This document shows, piece by piece, positions 19,097 through 28,196 of a DNA stretch of 64,000 nucleotides. The notes beneath the pieces are model-generated. The model did not search any database. It was given only the letters and a program-made list of their open reading frames with translations, and was not told the DNA's origin. Location: assembly GCF_001411805.1 (NCBI RefSeq), contig NZ_CP007212.1:620001-684000 (forward strand), read 5' to 3'. Each line of letters opens with the position of its first letter. Position 1 is the stretch's first letter. The position numbers were made by a program, and so were the translations under genes. This stretch comes from Burkholderia plantarii. Lineage in GTDB: Bacteria > Pseudomonadota > Gammaproteobacteria > Burkholderiales > Burkholderiaceae.

Positions 19097-20305
19097 TCAG
19101 CCGCGCTGGCCGAACATCATCTGGCGCGCGATCGCCGTCTTCAGCGGCGGCACGAATTCGAGCGCGCTCAGCGCCGCGCCGCGCAGCGCCGCGAGTGGGC
19201 GCGAGTCGATCGTGAACAGGCGCGCGAGCGCATCGGTCGTGCCGATGGTGAGGCGCCGGTCGAGCGCGCGGCGCGCGTTGAAGGCGGCCAGCGCGAGCGG
19301 TGCCGCGCCGTGTTCGGAGAGCGTGTCGGCCAGCGTGTGCGCGTCGCGCAGCCCGAGGTTCAGGCCCTGGCCCGCCACCGGGTGCAGGGTCTGCGCCGCG
19401 TTGCCGACCGTCGCGACGCGGCCCTCGACGAGCGTCGGCGCGGCTACCAGCCCGAGCGGGAACGAGGCGCGGCCGGCGATGCGCGTGAAGCGCCCCATGC
19501 GCTCGCCGAACGCGTCGCCGAGTTCGCGCAGGAACGCCTCGTCGGGCAGCGCCGCGCGGCGCGCGGCCTCGTCGGGCGCGCAGCACCAGACCAGCGCGTA
19601 GTCGGCCTGCCCCGCGCCGCCAAGCGGCAGCAGCGCGAGCGGGCCTTCGGGCGTGAAGCGCTCCCAGGCCGTGCGCGGACGCGGCGCGGCGGCGCTGACG
19701 GTGCCGACGATCGCGGTCTGCCGGTAGTCGCGGCGGCGGCGCCCGTCGAGCGCATCGTCCTGCGCGCCGGCCTGGAACAACCCGCCCTCCGCGTTGACGA
19801 GCGCGCGCACGCGCAGCTCGCGTGCGCCGTCCGGCGTGTCGAGCGTCACGCTCACGCCGTCGGCGTCCTGGCGCGGCGCGTGCGCCTGGGTCGAGGTCAG
19901 CCAGCGCACCGGCGTGCCGCGCACGGCGCGCGCGAGCACGTCGACCAGCGAGCCGTAGCGCGCGACGTAGCCGAGCGCGGTGACGCCGTGTTCGTCGCGG
20001 TCGATCAGCGTGCGGCCGAAGTGGCCGCGCTGCGAGACGTGGATGTGTTCGATCGGCGTCGCGTCGGCGGGCCAGCCAAGCGTTTCGAGCAGCACGCGGC
20101 TGCCGTGCGAGACGGCGATCGCGCGCGGGTCGCCGGCGCTCGCCGACGGCTCGCGCGCATCGACCAGCACCACCGACAGCGCGCGCGTCGCGCTGCGGCG
20201 CGCGAGCCAGCCGGCCAGCGCGAGCCCGACCGGGCCGGCGCCGATGATCGCGAGGTCCGCGTCGAACGGCGCGGCGGCGGGCGGAAGCGGGCAGGAAGTC
20301 GTCAT
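19097..20305 (-). CDS. ubiH: UbiH/VisC-family FAD-dependent hydroxylase, probably ubiquinone biosynthesis
   Basis: This 402-residue flavoprotein monooxygenase has the dinucleotide motif GAGPVG at residues 22-27 and an internal DPRAIAVSHGSRVLLETLG. The FAD-ribityl block VGNAAQTLHPVAGQGLNLGLRDAHTLA is nearly diagnostic for UbiH-type ring hydroxylases. These act on the membrane-bound ubiquinone precursor. It follows pepP on the same strand at 46 bases, the same neighbourhood as pepP-ubiH in E. coli. Which ring carbon it hydroxylates cannot be told from sequence, and UbiF or UbiM roles are possible. Confidence 0.82.
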   Translation of the reverse strand: MTTSCPLPPAAAPFDADLAIIGAGPVGLALAGWLARRSATRALSVVLVDAREPSASAGDPRAIAVSHGSRVLLETLGWPADATPIEHIHVSQRGHFGRTLIDRDEHGVTALGYVARYGSLVDVLARAVRGTPVRWLTSTQAHAPRQDADGVSVTLDTPDGARELRVRALVNAEGGLFQAGAQDDALDGRRRRDYRQTAIVGTVSAAAPRPRTAWERFTPEGPLALLPLGGAGQADYALVWCCAPDEAARRAALPDEAFLRELGDAFGERMGRFTRIAGRASFPLGLVAAPTLVEGRVATVGNAAQTLHPVAGQGLNLGLRDAHTLADTLSEHGAAPLALAAFNARRALDRRLTIGTTDALARLFTIDSRPLAALRGAALSALEFVPPLKTAIARQMMFGQRG

Positions 20306-20351
20306 CGGGCGAAGGCGGTGGGGCGGGTTCGGGGGCAGGGGCGCGTGCCGG

Positions 20352-21770
20352 TCACGGCCGCGCGGGCGACACGGCACCCGAGGCGCCGCGCGCGTCGCGC
20401 ATCAGCGCCTCGATCTCGCCGGCGTCCACCGGCACGTCGCGCGTGATCAGCTCGCAGCCCGTGGCGGTGACGAACGCGTCGTCCTCGATGCGGATGCCGA
20501 TGTCGTGGAACTCGGCCGGCACGTCGTCGGCCGCGCGCACGTAGAGGCCCGGCTCGATCGTCAGCGCCATGCCCTCGCGCAGCGCGCGCCACGGCAGCGC
20601 GCCCTGTGCGTCGCGCGCGGCGGCGCGCTCGCGGTAGTCGCCGCAGTCGTGGACGTCCATGCCGAGCCAGTGGCCGGTGCGGTGCATGTAGAAGCGCGCG
20701 TAGGCGCGCTCGGCGATCACGTCGTCGACGCTCGCGAAGCGCGACTTCGGCACGATGCCGGTGTCGAGTAGCCCTTGCGCGAGCACGCGCACGGCGGCCT
20801 CGTGCGGTGCCTCGAACGCCGCGCCGGGCCGCGTCGCGGCGGCGGCCGCCGCCTGCGCGGCGAGCACGATGTCGTAGAGCGCGCGCTGCGGGCCGGAGAA
20901 GCGGCCGTTGGCCGGGAACGTGCGCGTGATGTCGGACGCGTAGCCCTCCAGCTCGCAGGCCGCGTCGATCAGGATCAGGTCGCCGTCGCGGGCCACCGCG
21001 TTGCCGGCCGGGTAGTGCAGCACGCAGGCGTTCGCGCCGGCCGCGACGATCGATCCGTAGGCGGGACCAGCCGCGCCGTGGCGGCGGAATTCGTAGAGCA
21101 GTTCGGCTTCGATCTCGTACTCGCGGATGCCGGGGTGCGTCGCCGCCATCGCGCGCCGGTGCGCGCTCGCGGAGATCACGGCGGCGCGGCGCATGATCGC
21201 CTGCTCGTGGGCGTCCTTCACGATGCGCATCTCGTCGAGCAGCGGCGTGAGATCGTGCGCGGCGGCCGGCGCGGCGACGCCGGCCCGACTCTTCGCGCGC
21301 ACCGTCTCGAGCCAGCCCGCGAGCCGGCGCTCGAACTCGGCCGACGCGCCGAAGCGGTAGTGGACCGCGCCGGCGTCGGCGAGCAGCTTCGGTAGCTCGG
21401 TGTCGAGCGCGTCGTTGGCGAACGCGGCGTCGAAGCCGAAGCTGTCGCGCGCGCCGTCCGGCCCGTAATGAAAGCCTTCCCAGATCTCGCGCTCGGGATG
21501 CTTCGCACGGCAGAACAGGATCGATTGCGGCGCGCCGTCGGCGGCGTTCGCGTCGAGCACGAGCAGCGCGTCGGGCTCGCTGAAGCCGGTCAGGTAATAG
21601 AAGTAGCTGTCGTGCCGGTACGGGTAATCGGCGTCGCGGTTGCGCAGCGCCTGCGGTGCGGTGGGGACGATCGCGACGCCGCCGCCCGTCGCGCGCAGCG
21701 CGGCGAGCGCGCGCACACGGCGCTGGCGGTAGACGTCGGGGACGAGGGCGGTTTCGGTCGGCGCGTTCAT
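20352..21770 (-). CDS. pepP: Xaa-Pro aminopeptidase (aminopeptidase P)
   Basis: PepP removes the N-terminal residue from peptides with proline in second place. The 472-residue protein has the N-terminal creatinase-like domain (YPYRHDSYFYYLTGFSEPDA) and the pita-bread metallopeptidase domain. Metal ligands are visible in LIDAACELEGYASDITRTFP (two Asp), HRTGHWLGMDVHD (His), LTIEPGLYV (Glu) and DIGIRIEDD (Glu). The ATG at 21770 is chosen because upstream sequence is Pro/Arg-rich and non-conserved. It forms a probable operon with ubiH. Confidence 0.95.
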   Translation of the reverse strand: MNAPTETALVPDVYRQRRVRALAALRATGGGVAIVPTAPQALRNRDADYPYRHDSYFYYLTGFSEPDALLVLDANAADGAPQSILFCRAKHPEREIWEGFHYGPDGARDSFGFDAAFANDALDTELPKLLADAGAVHYRFGASAEFERRLAGWLETVRAKSRAGVAAPAAAHDLTPLLDEMRIVKDAHEQAIMRRAAVISASAHRRAMAATHPGIREYEIEAELLYEFRRHGAAGPAYGSIVAAGANACVLHYPAGNAVARDGDLILIDAACELEGYASDITRTFPANGRFSGPQRALYDIVLAAQAAAAAATRPGAAFEAPHEAAVRVLAQGLLDTGIVPKSRFASVDDVIAERAYARFYMHRTGHWLGMDVHDCGDYRERAAARDAQGALPWRALREGMALTIEPGLYVRAADDVPAEFHDIGIRIEDDAFVTATGCELITRDVPVDAGEIEALMRDARGASGAVSPARP

Positions 21771-22175
21771 GGGGCGATTGTAGCGCGGTGGCGGGCGCGG
21801 CGCGTTTCGGCATGAGGCACGGGGGGCGGTGCCGGGTGGCGGCCCGGACGGCAGCCCGGACGGGAGCCGCGAGTCCGGGGAGGCGCCGGGAAGCCAGGCG
21901 AATCCGGGCGCGCCGGCGCGTGTCCGGGCCATGTCCGGATCGCGTCGGGATCGCGTCGGGATCGTATCGCGACCGTATCGCGCCCGCCTCGAAATCGCGC
22001 CAGGATCGCCCCGGAAGCATGTCGGAACGGCCCCCCGCGCGAGCCCCCCGCGCCACCCATCCGCGCTGTTGCAAACGATCCACAGGGCGCCCGGCGGACT
22101 TGCCAGCGCGCCGCGCCCCCCGGTTATGATCGCCGACGACGTATACTCCCGGGCGGTGTTTTCAATTTAGGCAGG
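21771..22175. other. intergenic region between pepP and the GST gene
   Basis: This divergent region of about 405 bases holds an 11-base tandem repeat (21937-21980). A TATACT hexamer at 22142-22147, 28 bases ahead of the GST start, could be a -10 box, but no good -35 is seen. No gene is evident. Confidence 0.5.
21937..21980. repeat. short tandem repeat, 11-base unit, four copies
   Basis: Copies read GGATCGCGTCG, GGATCGCGTCG, GGATCGTATCG and CGACCGTATCG in direct succession. The first two are identical and the others drift. It is non-coding and lies between divergent genes. Confidence 0.8.
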
Positions 22176-22793
22176 ATGATGAAGCTAATCGGTTCACTCA
22201 GCAGCCCGTATGTGCGCAAGGCGCGCGTCGTGCTAGCCGAAAAGAAGATCGACTACAAGCTGGAGCTCGAGAACGTGTGGGGGGCGGACACCGCGATTCA
22301 CGCCGCGAATCCGCTCGGCAAGGTGCCGTGCCTCGTGATGGAAGACGGCGCGGCGGTGTTCGATTCGCGCGTGATCTGCGAATACGTCGACACGCTGTCG
22401 CCGGTCGGCAAGCTGATTCCCGGCTCGGGCCGCGAGCGTCTGGAGGTGCGGTGCTGGGAGGCGCTCGGCGACGGCGTGCTCGACGCCGCGGAGGCGATTC
22501 GCGTCGAGCACGCGCAGCGCACGCCGGAGCAGCGCAGCGACGCCTGGATCGCGCGCCAGCAGCGCAAGATCGACGACGCGCTGGTGGCCATGTCGCAAGG
22601 CCTCGGCGGCAAGCCATGGTGCGTCGGCACGCACTACACGCTGGCCGACATCGCGCTTGGCTGCGCGCTCGGCTACCTCGACTTCGGGATGCCCGAACTC
22701 GCCTGGCGCGAGCGCCATCCGAACCTCGACAAGCACTACGCGAAGCTGCTGCAGCGGCCGTCGTTCGCCGACACGCCGATGCAGGACGACTGA
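22176..22793 (+). CDS. glutathione S-transferase family protein
   Basis: This 205-residue cytosolic protein has the thioredoxin-like N-terminal domain (MKLIGSLSSPYVRKARVVLAEKKIDYKLELE). The SSPYVRK segment places a Ser at the usual catalytic position, NPLGKVPCLV holds the cis-Pro, and the glutathione contact is VFDSRVICEYVD. An all-helical C-terminal domain follows (YTLADIALGCALGYLDF). It resembles YibF-type transferases, and its natural substrate is unknown. Two ATG codons (22176 and 22179) are adjacent; AGG lies just before the first, so the second may be used. It is followed by an intrinsic terminator. Confidence 0.9.
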   Translation: MMKLIGSLSSPYVRKARVVLAEKKIDYKLELENVWGADTAIHAANPLGKVPCLVMEDGAAVFDSRVICEYVDTLSPVGKLIPGSGRERLEVRCWEALGDGVLDAAEAIRVEHAQRTPEQRSDAWIARQQRKIDDALVAMSQGLGGKPWCVGTHYTLADIALGCALGYLDFGMPELAWRERHPNLDKHYAKLLQRPSFADTPMQDD

Positions 22794-22838
22794 GCCGTCG
22801 AGTCGGCCGCGCCCCGCCCCGCGCCGCCGGCGCCGATG

Positions 22839-22870
22839 AAAAACGCCCCGTCGAGACGGGGCGTTTTTTT
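22839..22870. terminator. bidirectional terminator between GST and glutamate-synthase-like genes
   Basis: The stem ACGCCCCGT (22843-22851) with ACGGGGCGT (22856-22864) is flanked by five A on one side and seven T on the other. It can serve both convergent genes. Confidence 0.9.
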
Positions 22871-22896
22871 CATGCGAGGCGGCTACCGCGCCGCGC

Positions 22897-24516
22897 TCAT
22901 TCGTAGGCCGCGTAGGCGGCGTCGCCGATCGAGAACGTGTCGCTGCGCGAGGCCGGCCACCAGGTGTCGTAGAGCGTCAGGCCGAGCTTCTCGCCGGTCA
23001 GCAGCGCGCCCGGCTTCACGTACTTCAGCAGCTGCGACATCAGCCGGACCTCGTGCGGCGCGACGCGCTGCACGATGTGGTGCGCGCGCAGGTCGGCCGG
23101 ATGGGCGAGGCCGGCGGCCTGCACCAGTTCCTGCAGCGCGTGCAGCGTGTTGCGATGGAAGTTGTAGACGCGCTCGGACTTGTCCGGCACCACCAGCGCG
23201 CGCTGGCGTACCTCGTCCTGGGTCGCGACGCCGGTCGGGCAGCGGCCGGTGTGACAGGTCTGCGCCTGGATGCAGCCGACCGCGAACATGAAGCCGCGCG
23301 CCGAGTTCACCCAGTCCGCGCCGATCGCGAGCGTGCGCGCCACGTCGAACGCGGTGATGATCTTGCCGCTCGCGCCGAGCTTGATGCGCTCGCGCAGGCC
23401 GATCCCGACCAGCGTGTTGTGGACCAGCAGCAGCCCTTCCTGCAGCGGCACGCCGACGTGGTCGGTGAATTCGAGCGGCGCCGCGCCGGTGCCGCCCTCG
23501 GCGCCGTCCACCACGATGAAGTCGGGCAGGATGCCGGTCTCGAGCATCGCCTTGGCGATGCCGAAGAACTCCCACGGATGGCCGATGCAGAGCTTGAAGC
23601 CGGTGGGCTTGCCGCCCGACAGCGTGCGCAGCCGCTCGACGAATTCGAGCAGGCCGCGCGGCGTCGAGAACTCCGAGTGCGAGGCGGGCGAGATGCAGTC
23701 CTTGCCCATCGGCACGCCGCGCGTCTCGGCGATCTCGGGCGTGATCTTGGCGGCCGGCAGCACGCCGCCGTGGCCCGGCTTGGCGCCCTGCGAGAGCTTC
23801 ACCTCGATCATCTTCACCTGCGGCTCGGCGGCCTGCTTCGCGAACTTGTCGGGGTTGAACGTGCCGTCGTCGTTACGGCATCCGAAGTAGCCCGAGGCGA
23901 TCTCCCAGATGATGTCGCCGCCGTGCTCGCGGTGGTACTTCGAGAGCGACCCCTCGCCGGTGTCGTGCGCGAAGCCGCCTTTCTTCGCGCCCAGGTTCAG
24001 CGAGCGGATCGCGTTGGCGGACAGCGAGCCGAAGCTCATCGCCGAGATGTTGAAGATCGAGATGTCGTAGGGCTGCGCGCGCGCCGCGCCGACGCGGATC
24101 CGGAAGTCGTGGTTGGCGAGCCGGGTCGGCGCGAGCGAGTGGCTGATCCATTCGTGCGCGACCGCCTTCACGTTCAGCTCGGTGCCGTAGGGCCGGTTGT
24201 CGGCCACGTTCTTCGCGCGCTGGTAGACCACGCTGCGCTGCGCGCGCGAGAACGGCTTCTCGTCGGTGTCGTCCTCGACGAAGTACTGGCGGATTTCCGG
24301 GCGGATGAACTCGAACATGAAGCGGAAGTGGCCCCAGAGCGGGTAGTTCCGCAGGATCGCGTGATGATCCTGGGTCAGGTCCCAGAGGCCGAGCGCGACG
24401 AACGCGGCCGGGATCAGCAGCCACGGCCAGGCGATCAGGTGGCCGTAGGCGAGGGCGGCGAGCAGCACGAGCACGAGCGTCGCGCACCACATCGCGAGAT
24501 AACGTCTTGCAAACAT
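22897..24516 (-). CDS. membrane-anchored FMN-binding glutamate synthase family protein
   Basis: This 539-residue protein has a central domain like the FMN/3Fe-4S synthase domain of glutamate synthase. Marks are ISAMSFGSLSANAIRSLNLGAKKGGFAHDTGEGS, GAKPGHGGVLPAAKIT, VDGAEGGTGAAPLEFTDHVG, and the Cys cluster CIQAQTCHTGRCPTGVAT, which would ligate an iron-sulfur centre. It lacks the glutaminase domain. Residues 8-50 form one or two membrane segments (MWCATLVLVLLAALAYG, then WPWLLIPAAFVALGLW). Reaction and electron partner are unknown. The ATG at 24516 follows AAGGA. It is transcribed alone, convergent with GST. Confidence 0.85.
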   Translation of the reverse strand: MFARRYLAMWCATLVLVLLAALAYGHLIAWPWLLIPAAFVALGLWDLTQDHHAILRNYPLWGHFRFMFEFIRPEIRQYFVEDDTDEKPFSRAQRSVVYQRAKNVADNRPYGTELNVKAVAHEWISHSLAPTRLANHDFRIRVGAARAQPYDISIFNISAMSFGSLSANAIRSLNLGAKKGGFAHDTGEGSLSKYHREHGGDIIWEIASGYFGCRNDDGTFNPDKFAKQAAEPQVKMIEVKLSQGAKPGHGGVLPAAKITPEIAETRGVPMGKDCISPASHSEFSTPRGLLEFVERLRTLSGGKPTGFKLCIGHPWEFFGIAKAMLETGILPDFIVVDGAEGGTGAAPLEFTDHVGVPLQEGLLLVHNTLVGIGLRERIKLGASGKIITAFDVARTLAIGADWVNSARGFMFAVGCIQAQTCHTGRCPTGVATQDEVRQRALVVPDKSERVYNFHRNTLHALQELVQAAGLAHPADLRAHHIVQRVAPHEVRLMSQLLKYVKPGALLTGEKLGLTLYDTWWPASRSDTFSIGDAAYAAYE

Positions 24517-24737
24517 GGGGTGTTTCCTTGTTCTTCGGTTGGCCGCCATGCCGCGGGGCGCGCCCTTGGGGGCGGCCCGCGCAACCTGCGGCGCGCGACG
24601 CCTGCCGCCGACGAGTCAGTGACAGTACACGGCGACAGATCGCGGCGACATATCGTCGCGCGCCGCAAGTCTAAACCGAGAATGTGTCAGCGCGCTTCGA
24701 AACGCGCGCCGCGGAAGGCCCGTTGAAAGCTTCGGAA

Positions 24738-25922
24738 TCAGTTTGCAAGGCCGCTCGCGAGCGGTTCGGCGCGCGCGCAGTCGAGCGCCGAGGCGAGCAC
24801 GGCGGCCGAGCCGGGCTGGCTGGTCGCGACCGTCTCGATGATGCCGCCGCCGAGGCAGATCTCGCCGTCGTAGAGCACGGCCGACTGGCCCGGCGTGACG
24901 GCCCATTGCGGCGTGTCGAAGGCGAGCGAGAAGCGCGGCTCGCCCGCCTCGCCGGCCTTCGCGCGCGCGAACGAGCAGGCCGAGTCGGCCTGCCGGTAGC
25001 GCGTTTTGGCGCCGCAGGCAAAGCCGTCGGCGGGCGGCTCGCCCGCCACCCAGCTGACGTTGCCGGCCACCAGCTGGTGCGACAGCAGCCACGGGTGGTC
25101 GTGGCCCTGCGCCACGTAAAGCGTGTTCGAGGCGATGTCCTTGCCGGCCACGAACCACGGCTCGCCGCTGCCGTCCTTGCTGCCGCCGAGGCCGATGCCC
25201 TTGCGCTGGCCGAAGGTATAGAACGCGAGGCCGATGTGCTCGCCCACGCGCCGGCCGTCGGGTGTCTTCATCGGGCCCGGTTGGGTCGGCAGGTAGCGGT
25301 TCAGGAAGTCGCGGAACGGCCGCTCGCCGATGAAGCAGATGCCGGTCGAATCCTTCTTCTTCGCGTTCGGCAGGCCGATCCGCTCGGCGATCTCGCGCAC
25401 CTGCGTCTTCGGCATCTCGCCGAGCGGGAACAGCGTCTTCGAGAGCTGCGCCTGGTTCAGCCGATGCAGGAAATAGGATTGATCCTTGGTGTGGTCGAAC
25501 GCCTTCAGCAGTTCGAAGCGTCCGTCGCGCTCGCGCACGCGCGCGTAGTGGCCGGTGGCGATGGTCCCGGCGCCGAGCGACATCGCGTGGTCGAGGAACG
25601 CCTTGAACTTGATCTCGGCGTTGCAGAGCACGTCGGGATTCGGCGTGCGGCCGGCCGAGTATTCGCGCAGGAACTCGGCGAACACGCGGTCCTTGTATTC
25701 GGCGGCGAAGTTGACGGCCTCGACGTCGATGCCGATCAGGTCGGCCACCGACACCACGTCGATCCAGTCCTGGCGCGTCGAGCAGTACTCGCCATCGTCG
25801 TCGTCTTCCCAGTTCTTCATGAACAGGCCGACCACGTCGTAACCCTGTTCCTTCAGCAGCCACGCGGTGACCGACGAATCGACACCGCCCGACATGCCGA
25901 CCACGACACGTTGCTTCTTCAT
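24738..25922 (-). CDS. mnmA: tRNA-specific 2-thiouridylase MnmA
   Basis: MnmA adds sulfur to U34 of tRNA-Lys, -Glu and -Gln, using ATP and persulfide from the Tus relay. The 394-residue protein has the PP-loop [10 protein letters not shown] near residues 9-18. Catalytic cysteines are in [11 protein letters not shown] and [12 protein letters not shown], with tRNA-recognition elements in [15 protein letters not shown]. The start ATG at 25922 overlaps the stop of the upstream NUDIX gene by 4 bases (ATGA), indicating translational coupling. The C-terminal beta-barrel ends at SGLAN. Confidence 0.96.
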   Translation of the reverse strand: MKKQRVVVGMSGGVDSSVTAWLLKEQGYDVVGLFMKNWEDDDDGEYCSTRQDWIDVVSVADLIGIDVEAVNFAAEYKDRVFAEFLREYSAGRTPNPDVLCNAEIKFKAFLDHAMSLGAGTIATGHYARVRERDGRFELLKAFDHTKDQSYFLHRLNQAQLSKTLFPLGEMPKTQVREIAERIGLPNAKKKDSTGICFIGERPFRDFLNRYLPTQPGPMKTPDGRRVGEHIGLAFYTFGQRKGIGLGGSKDGSGEPWFVAGKDIASNTLYVAQGHDHPWLLSHQLVAGNVSWVAGEPPADGFACGAKTRYRQADSACSFARAKAGEAGEPRFSLAFDTPQWAVTPGQSAVLYDGEICLGGGIIETVATSQPGSAAVLASALDCARAEPLASGLAN

Positions 25923-26428
25923 TTGCTGACAGCCTGATGTTCGGGCGTCGCGCGATAGGGCGCGACGGAATGCGTATGAATGAACGCCAGCGGCACGCGG
26001 CGGCCGGCGAGGTAATCGTCGATGCACTGCACCACGGCCGGCGTGCGGTGCCGCCCGGGCACCGCGCGCAGCTCGTCGGCCGTCATCCACAGCGTGCGGA
26101 CGATGCCGTCGTCGAGCACGCGCCCGGCCTCCGGCTCGCCCGCGGTGCCGCAGAACGTGAAGCGCAGGTAGGTCGCGCCGCCCTTGCCCGGCCGTTCGAA
26201 GTGCGTCTGGTAGACGCCCACCAGCGCCTCGGGCGCGAACGGATGCGCGGTTTCCTCGAGCGTCTCGCGGATCACGGCTTCGACGAGCGTCTCGCCGGCC
26301 TCGAGATGCCCGGCCGGCTGGTTCAGGCGCAGGCCGGCCGACGTGTGTTCCTCGATCAGGAGGAAGCGCCCGTCGCGTTCGACGATCGCGGCCACCGTCA
26401 CGTGCGGAGTCCAGAGTTCGGGTTTCAT
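25919..26428 (-). CDS. NUDIX hydrolase (NudJ-like)
   Basis: The 169-residue protein carries the Nudix box as [21 protein letters not shown], with the metal-binding REtlEE glutamates. The usual Gly near the box end is replaced by Ala. The preceding [21 protein letters not shown] and its position directly ahead of mnmA match NudJ, which acts on thiamine pyrophosphate precursors and other pyrophosphates in E. coli. Substrate here is inference. It shares 4 bases with the mnmA start, an arrangement also seen as nudJ-mnmA in enterobacteria. Confidence 0.88.
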   Translation of the reverse strand: MKPELWTPHVTVAAIVERDGRFLLIEEHTSAGLRLNQPAGHLEAGETLVEAVIRETLEETAHPFAPEALVGVYQTHFERPGKGGATYLRFTFCGTAGEPEAGRVLDDGIVRTLWMTADELRAVPGRHRTPAVVQCIDDYLAGRRVPLAFIHTHSVAPYRATPEHQAVSK

Positions 26429-26709
26429 GACCGCGCATTTTACCGGTTGCGCGCGATCGTTGCCGAGGCGCGCGGGAGCGCGGCGCCGTCGTCCGGGCGA
26501 ACCTTTTCGGGCGCGTCCCCAATTTATTTGGCCTCGCCTTGACCGATCCGGAACGGTTTGTCCACCGGGAAAGGGCCGGATGTCGGCGCGCGCGATGCTT
26601 TCGGGTACATTGGCGCGTGGAACACGCCGTTGCTTTCGGGCCGGTTGCCGCTTTCCGGCTCGCGATCGCAATCGATATCAATAACAGAGCGCAAGCTGGA
26701 GGGATCACG

Positions 26710-27855
26710 ATGCTGATCGGAGTGCCCGCCGAGTCGCGGGCGAACGAGGCGCGCGTTGCCGCGACGCCCGAAACCATCAAGAAATACGTGGCGGCTGGTC
26801 ATGCCGTGACGGTCGAACGCGGCGCCGGCGCCGCGGCCAGCTACCCCGACGAGGCCTATGCCGCGGCCGGCGCGACGCTCGGCGAGCGCGCCGCCGCGTT
26901 CGGCGCCGAGCTCGTGCTGAAGGTGCAGGCGCCGGACGCGGCCGAGCTGCCGCTGTTCGCGCGCGGCGCGGTGCTGGTCGGCATGCTGGAGCCATTCGAC
27001 GCCGCGCAGGCCGCGCGGCTCGCGGCGGCCGGCCTGACCGGCTTCGCGCTCGAGGCGGCGCCGCGCACCACGCGCGCGCAGAGCCTCGACGTGCTGTCCT
27101 CGCAGGCCAACATCGCCGGCTACAAGGCGGTGCTGGTGGCCGCCTCGCTCTATCCGCGCTTCCTGCCGATGCTGATGACCGCCGCGGGCACCGTCAAGGC
27201 CGCCCGCGTGCTGGTGCTCGGCGCCGGCGTGGCGGGGCTGCAGGCGATCGCCACCGCCAAGCGGCTCGGCGCCGTGATCGAGGCGTCCGACGTGCGGCCG
27301 GCCGTGAAGGAGCAGATCGAATCGCTCGGCGCGAAGTTCGTCGACGTGCCGTTCGAGACCGACGAGGAGCGCGAGGCCGCGCAGGGCACCGGCGGCTACG
27401 CGCGGCCGATGCCGCCGTCGTGGCTCGCGCGCCAGGCCGCGCTCGTGCATGAACGCGCGAAGCAGGCCGACATCGTGATCACCACCGCGCTGATCCCGGG
27501 GCGCGCGGCGCCCACGCTGATCAGCGCCGAGACGGTGGCGGCCATGAAGCCGGGCGCGGTGCTGGTCGACCTGGCCGCCGGGCGCGGCGCCGAGGTGGAC
27601 GGCGCCGGCCGGCGCGGCGGCAACTGCCCGCTCACGGTCGCCGACCAGGTGGTGGTGGCGCACGGCGTGACGATCGCCGGCCACACCAATCTCGCCGCCC
27701 AGGTGCCGGCCGATGCCTCGGCGCTCTACGCGCGCAATCTCGCCGACTTCCTGAAGCTGATCCTCGGCCCGGACGGCGCGCTGCGGATCGACCTGGCCGA
27801 CGACATCGTCGCCGCGACGCTGCTCTGCCGCGACGGCGAAGTGCTGCGCAAATAA
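26710..27855 (+). CDS. pntAA: NAD(P) transhydrogenase alpha subunit, part 1
   Basis: This is the NAD(H)-binding domain I of the proton-translocating transhydrogenase, on the cytosolic face of the inner membrane. The 381-residue protein starts [26 protein letters not shown]. It has the RQD-loop-like [24 protein letters not shown], the Rossmann motif [22 protein letters not shown], and [23 protein letters not shown]. The ATG at 26710 is preceded by GGAGGG at good spacing. Domain I and the first membrane segments are separate genes here, the three-subunit form common outside enterobacteria. It is first of the pntAA-pntAB-pntB operon. Confidence 0.95.
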   Translation: MLIGVPAESRANEARVAATPETIKKYVAAGHAVTVERGAGAAASYPDEAYAAAGATLGERAAAFGAELVLKVQAPDAAELPLFARGAVLVGMLEPFDAAQAARLAAAGLTGFALEAAPRTTRAQSLDVLSSQANIAGYKAVLVAASLYPRFLPMLMTAAGTVKAARVLVLGAGVAGLQAIATAKRLGAVIEASDVRPAVKEQIESLGAKFVDVPFETDEEREAAQGTGGYARPMPPSWLARQAALVHERAKQADIVITTALIPGRAAPTLISAETVAAMKPGAVLVDLAAGRGAEVDGAGRRGGNCPLTVADQVVVAHGVTIAGHTNLAAQVPADASALYARNLADFLKLILGPDGALRIDLADDIVAATLLCRDGEVLRK

Positions 27856-27866
27856 CGGAGGAGACC

Positions 27867-28196
27867 ATGGAAATCATCAATCACACCGTGATCAACGTGA
27901 TCATCTTCGTGCTGGCCGTCTACGTCGGCTATCACGTGGTCTGGAACGTCACGCCGGCGCTGCACACGCCGCTGATGGCCGTCACCAACGCGATCTCGGC
28001 GATCGTGATCGTCGGCGCGATGCTGGCCGCGGCACTGACCGTCGGCGCGACCGGCAAGGTGTTCGGCACCATCGCGGTGGCGCTCGCGGCCGTCAACGTG
28101 TTCGGCGGCTTCCTCGTCACACGGCGCATGCTCGAGATGTTCCGCAGGAAGGAGCCGAAGCGCGGCGGCGCGGCGGGCAAGGAGGGCGCGCAATGA
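27867..28196 (+). CDS. pntAB: NAD(P) transhydrogenase alpha subunit, part 2 (membrane)
   Basis: This 109-residue membrane protein forms the first transmembrane helices of domain II. Hydrophobic segments run from [19 protein letters not shown], through [20 protein letters not shown], to [20 protein letters not shown]. The [15 protein letters not shown] stretch is a hallmark of the family. A basic C-terminus ([11 protein letters not shown]) lies in the cytosol. It starts 11 bases after pntAA behind GGAGG, and its stop overlaps the pntB start as ATGA. Confidence 0.94.
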   Translation: MEIINHTVINVIIFVLAVYVGYHVVWNVTPALHTPLMAVTNAISAIVIVGAMLAAALTVGATGKVFGTIAVALAAVNVFGGFLVTRRMLEMFRRKEPKRGGAAGKEGAQ

